From assembly GCF_964275005.1 (NCBI RefSeq), contig NC_092702.1:37038816-37102815 (forward strand): DNA of 64,000 nucleotides, read 5' to 3'. Made by a program: the position numbers and the translations under genes. Positions 63,101 to 64,000 of this stretch are shown here, piece after piece. Below the pieces are notes generated by a model. It saw nothing but the letters and a program-made list of their open reading frames with translations. It was not told where the DNA came from and made no database searches. Numbering within the stretch: position 1 is the stretch's first letter; every line of letters starts with the position of its first letter. The DNA is from Diadema setosum. Taxonomy: Eukaryota; Echinodermata; Echinoidea; Diadematoida; Diadematidae.

Positions 63101-64000
63101 GTCACCGCCCGGTTAGCTCAGTCGGTAGAGCATGGGACTCTTAATCCCAGGGTCGTGGGTTCGAGCCCCACATTGGGCGAGTTATTATTTTTTCTTTTTA
63201 TTAACAGATGTTAATTTGTCCATTGCACAGATAGATATAATACTCTACTGCATTGCGCATTATGAAATAATAGTCATGGCATACATGATTCATGATTTCA
63301 AGACATTCTTTTTAAACCAAACCCGAAATGACATAGTCTGAGAAGAAAAATAATCAAATTTTAATGTATTAGCCAGAGATGCTATTCTTTTTACTTCTAT
63401 TCGATATATGTCAGTTGTGCCATTTTATGTCGTTCCCTGCCGGTTTATATACCACGGGAAGAAAGGAAACTTGACATGAAAACCGCGGTAAATAAACCTC
63501 CTTGGCCTTACCGTCAAATTCCTGACCGCCTGTAGATCTGTTCGGTCGATAAGCGTCAAGCTGTCGGCGAGAGAGCGTAAGTCATTGGCCATGTCCTGGA
63601 TTTATGAAAGACAGACATTAAAAAACGAATACCCTGTAAGTTTGTGTCAACATAGACATGGCTGATGCATGTCATGCTGTTTATATTATTAATCACTCAC
63701 TTTGGTGCTGAAAAATGTTTCTCATTGATTTCGTCCTGTCAGAAGGATCAGCTTGTGAGAACATTAAAACTTTCTTTCTTTGTATCGATGTTTTCCTGAA
63801 GGAAGATGCTTTATTAGTAAATCAGTTATCAGGTGATTGAAAGGCGGAAAACTACAGAAAGGATTGAAAGACTGATTAGAGTGTGAAAGTATACACGAAA
63901 TACGGCAATGCAAATATGAGATACAATAATTTGAACTTACAGGATAGGCACCAGCAACCGCGTCGGCTGCGTCGTTGAGGGCGTCACTCACGTTAGTAAG
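48162..64000 (-). CDS. PROM1: Prominin-like protein (CD133 family), C-terminal half; gene continues past the right edge
   Basis: Minus-strand exons at 63941 to beyond 64000, 63512-63595, 55527-55580, 54783-54863, 53670-53738, 52425-52514, 51720-51868 and, as a candidate last exon, 48162-48342. All internal junctions before the tail are phase 0. Prominins are five-span glycoproteins of plasma-membrane protrusions with two large extracellular loops. The final two core exons reproduce the prominin end: a loop segment with Gly-Arg-Cys, then hydrophobic segments and RLAKHLR, against human KLAKYYR. Four NxS/T sequons (NVS, NLT, NDS, NIT) in the loop exons fit an extracellular location. Which vertebrate paralogue (PROM1, 2 or 3) is closest cannot be judged; the symbol is a family label. 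Confidence 0.82.
50453..50479. repeat. CA microsatellite in the last prominin intron
   Basis: About 13 CA units. The rest of 48343-51719 is AT-rich with no recognised feature. Confidence 0.9.
51720..51868 (-). CDS. PROM1: Prominin-like exon: fifth transmembrane helix and start of the cytoplasmic tail
   Basis: The acceptor tctcatatcag precedes AATGCGTTG. It encodes the hydrophobic helix ALWVALCVISFAIIPSIIF, then NVRLAKHLRSS, aligned with the human last membrane helix and KLAKYYR, then an acidic tail PAEELHFDGMEIYANSP. The tail keeps a Tyr in an acidic context, as in vertebrate prominins. The exon ends TCACC|gtaagc, phase 2. Read through, the same bases give CCG TAA, so this may also be the last coding exon; either reading ends in the same residues. 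Confidence 0.87.
52425..52514 (-). CDS. PROM1: Prominin-like exon: membrane-proximal loop end
   Basis: The acceptor tcttttggcag precedes ATTCGGAAT and the donor is GGATTG|gtaagt; phase 0/0, 30 codons. IRNDIGRCGVIRRVYDAVVG and then TACLFFLPGL match the human segment with a conserved Cys followed by an Asp-containing helix and a hydrophobic run just before the last membrane span. Confidence 0.88.
53670..53738 (-). CDS. PROM1: Prominin-like extracellular-loop exon (69 bp)
   Basis: The acceptor gaaactacag precedes ACCCTGGAGG and the donor is CTACGG|gtgaga; phase 0/0, 23 codons. TLEAYIESIVVLGDQFIDEV continues LLR. It is much richer in G+C than the flanks, has good codon character, and is an alternating acidic/hydrophobic helix as in the end of the second prominin loop. 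Confidence 0.8.
54137..54167. repeat. CAA triplet tract in a prominin intron
   Basis: Ten uninterrupted CAA units. Confidence 0.92.
54783..54863 (-). CDS. PROM1: Prominin-like extracellular-loop exon with a probable GC donor
   Basis: The acceptor ttacactctatgcag precedes ATGGTCTCG. The open frame starts MVSQGVASSVENITSFIATE and ends AGPILIQ, with an NIT sequon; this is a typical prominin helix. The phase-0 end CATCCAG is followed by gcacgt, not gt, so a GC-AG intron is proposed (27 codons, 81 bp). The nearest GT donor, four bases on, is weak and would give phase 1, which does not fit the next exon. Confidence 0.72.
55527..55580 (-). CDS. PROM1: Prominin-like extracellular-loop exon (54 bp)
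   Basis: The acceptor ctcgtag precedes GTGATACTG and the donor is TTGAGG|gtaagt; phase 0/0. The 18 codons VILQEDVTRLNDSVASLR form an amphipathic helix with an NDS sequon. It is separated by a 7.9 kb repeat-rich intron from the exon before it; a further small exon in that intron cannot be excluded. Confidence 0.75.
56885..56978. mobile_element. 94 bp MITE-like hairpin
   Basis: AGCCGGGTTCACACGTAC is mirrored perfectly by GTACGTGTGAACCCGGCT, with inner arms TAGCGGGAT and ATCCCGCTA also paired. The short centre holds CTCGAG and ATCGCGAT. It is in the prominin intron. Confidence 0.7.
57729..58175. repeat. Tandem repeat, ~75 bp unit, about six copies
   Basis: Each unit holds CGAAGCAGCGCGCGATGTC, GAATTGCTTTGTGATGTCACAA and TTGCTTTGTTACATTTCACAGAG with scattered changes. 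Copies are diverged from one another. The unit is rich in CpG and has TGATGTCA words. It is in the prominin intron, just left of the Tc1-type fold-back element. Confidence 0.82.
58255..59244. mobile_element. Tc1/mariner-type fold-back MITE (~990 bp) with TA duplication
   Basis: It starts CACTCAGCAAAAAAAGAAAGTAAAC and ends GTTTACTTTCTTTTTTTGCTGAGTG, flanked by TA at 58253 and 59245. The inverse similarity continues deep inside: AATGTATTATATACCA, ATTAAAGGTAATTTAA, TTTACGCATGAGT and GGCACAAAA all recur inverted, so each arm is at least about 250 bp. There is no transposase. It sits in the large prominin intron. Confidence 0.8.
59756..59828 (+). tRNA. tRNA-Lys (anticodon CTT)
   Basis: A 73-base cloverleaf. 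The acceptor stem GCCCGGT pairs with ATTGGGC using two G-T pairs; D-arm GCTC/GAGC; anticodon stem TGGGA/TCCCA with loop CTCTTAA, anticodon CTT; T-arm GTGGG-TTCGAGC-CCCAC. A run of Ts begins a few bases after the gene and serves as the Pol III terminator. It lies inside the large prominin intron, on the opposite strand to the host gene, and is identical to the copy at 63107. Confidence 0.96.
60762..60951. mobile_element. 190 bp MITE with ~50 bp terminal inverted repeats
   Basis: CACTCTAAAAACGCAAATGTTGAATCAACATTTAAAAGGGCCGAGGAGTGA (left arm, about 50 bases) is mirrored almost exactly by the right arm ending TGTGTTTTTAGAGTG. It lies in the prominin intron near the tRNA genes. Confidence 0.75.
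61227..61298 (-). tRNA. tRNA-His (anticodon GTG)
   Basis: On the minus strand: acceptor stem GCCGTGA/TCACGGC, D-arm with TCTAGAGGTTAGGA, anticodon stem TTGCG/CGCAA with loop TTGTGGC and anticodon GTG, T-arm CCAGG-TTCGAAT-CCTGG. It matches animal tRNA-His closely. The discriminator A is genome-encoded. A T-run follows directly (seen as A-run 61211-61226 on the plus strand). Confidence 0.95.
61784..61858 (+). pseudogene. Degenerate tRNA-Lys copy with altered anticodon (CCT)
   Basis: It is clearly derived from the same tRNA-Lys as its neighbours: it starts GCCCGGTTAGC, shares GTGGGTTCGAGCCCCAC, and ends ATTGGACG. The D-arm reads GCAA where GCTC is needed, two extra bases sit in the D-loop, the anticodon stem (TGGGA/TCCAA) has mismatches, and the acceptor stem has a C-A mismatch. 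The loop reads CTCCTAA, giving CCT. It is unlikely to be a working tRNA. Confidence 0.85.
63107..63179 (+). tRNA. tRNA-Lys (anticodon CTT), second identical copy
   Basis: It is identical over all 73 bases to the gene at 59756, with the same intact stems and CTT anticodon. T-rich sequence (ttattattttttc) follows as terminator. The flanks outside the gene differ, so only the gene body is shared between the two copies. Confidence 0.96.
63512..63595 (-). CDS. PROM1: Prominin-like extracellular-loop exon (84 bp)
   Basis: The acceptor aatccag precedes GACATGGCC and the donor is TTGACG|gtaagg; phase 0/0, 28 codons. The peptide runs DMANDLRSLADSLTLIDRTD and ends VRNLT, a helical heptad-like sequence with an NLT sequon across the exon end. 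Short symmetric exons of this kind are usual for prominin genes. Confidence 0.82.
63941..64000 (-). CDS. PROM1: Prominin-like exon, cut by the right window edge
   Basis: The donor GCCTATCCT|gtaagt is clear. The visible frame is LTNVSDALNDAADAVAGAYP with an NVS glycosylation sequon and the Ala/Asp/Leu helix pattern typical of the prominin second extracellular loop. The 5' boundary is outside the window. Confidence 0.75.

Overview
This window is animal nuclear DNA. It is AT-rich and full of introns, Pol III tRNA genes, microsatellites, long poly(A/T) and poly(G/C) runs, and many short fold-back transposon relics. Only a small fraction is coding. The protein matches, the roughly 18 kb intron, the recurrent 'taggcct'-type words and the repeat types suggest a marine invertebrate deuterostome, most likely an echinoderm. 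That placement is an inference from general character and was not tested.

Two protein genes can be reconstructed, both on the minus strand and in tandem. The left gene (stop codon at 10897, proposed start at 45656) is the orthologue of human KIAA0232. Nine exons were placed by hand. Every junction is phase-compatible and together they give about 1,267 codons. The N-terminal block and several inner motifs match human KIAA0232 clearly. The last four small exons add something I do not know from the human protein: a tandem pair of CCCH zinc fingers and a short charged tail.

The right gene (48162 to beyond the right edge) is the C-terminal half of a prominin-like (CD133 family) five-span membrane protein. 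Five short symmetric-phase exons of an extracellular loop carry four N-glycosylation sequons. They are followed by two exons encoding the last transmembrane helix, and then by a candidate cytoplasmic-tail exon.

Region by region: 1-490 is a ~72 bp tandem repeat. 480-1130 is CpG-rich with short recurring words. 1.3-10.9 kb is the 3' flank or 3' UTR of the KIAA0232 gene and contains a 0.87 kb inverted-terminus element. 10.9-45.7 kb is the KIAA0232 gene; its introns hold two copies of a piggyBac-type (TTAA) MITE, two copies of a palindromic TTAA-flanked element, a tandem-repeat element with seven DR1-like nuclear-receptor sites, several other fold-back elements, a GAA tract and a tRNA-derived SINE. 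45.7-48.2 kb is the interval between the genes, with the probable KIAA0232 promoter. 48.2-64 kb is the prominin gene; its largest intron holds a ~75 bp tandem repeat, a ~1 kb TA-flanked fold-back element, three smaller MITE-like palindromes, two tRNA-Lys(CTT) genes, one tRNA-His(GTG) gene and a degenerate tRNA-Lys copy.

Nothing prokaryotic, viral or CRISPR-like was found. The points most worth following up are the zinc-finger C-terminus of the KIAA0232 orthologue, the KIAA0232-prominin linkage, and the intronic DR1 array.
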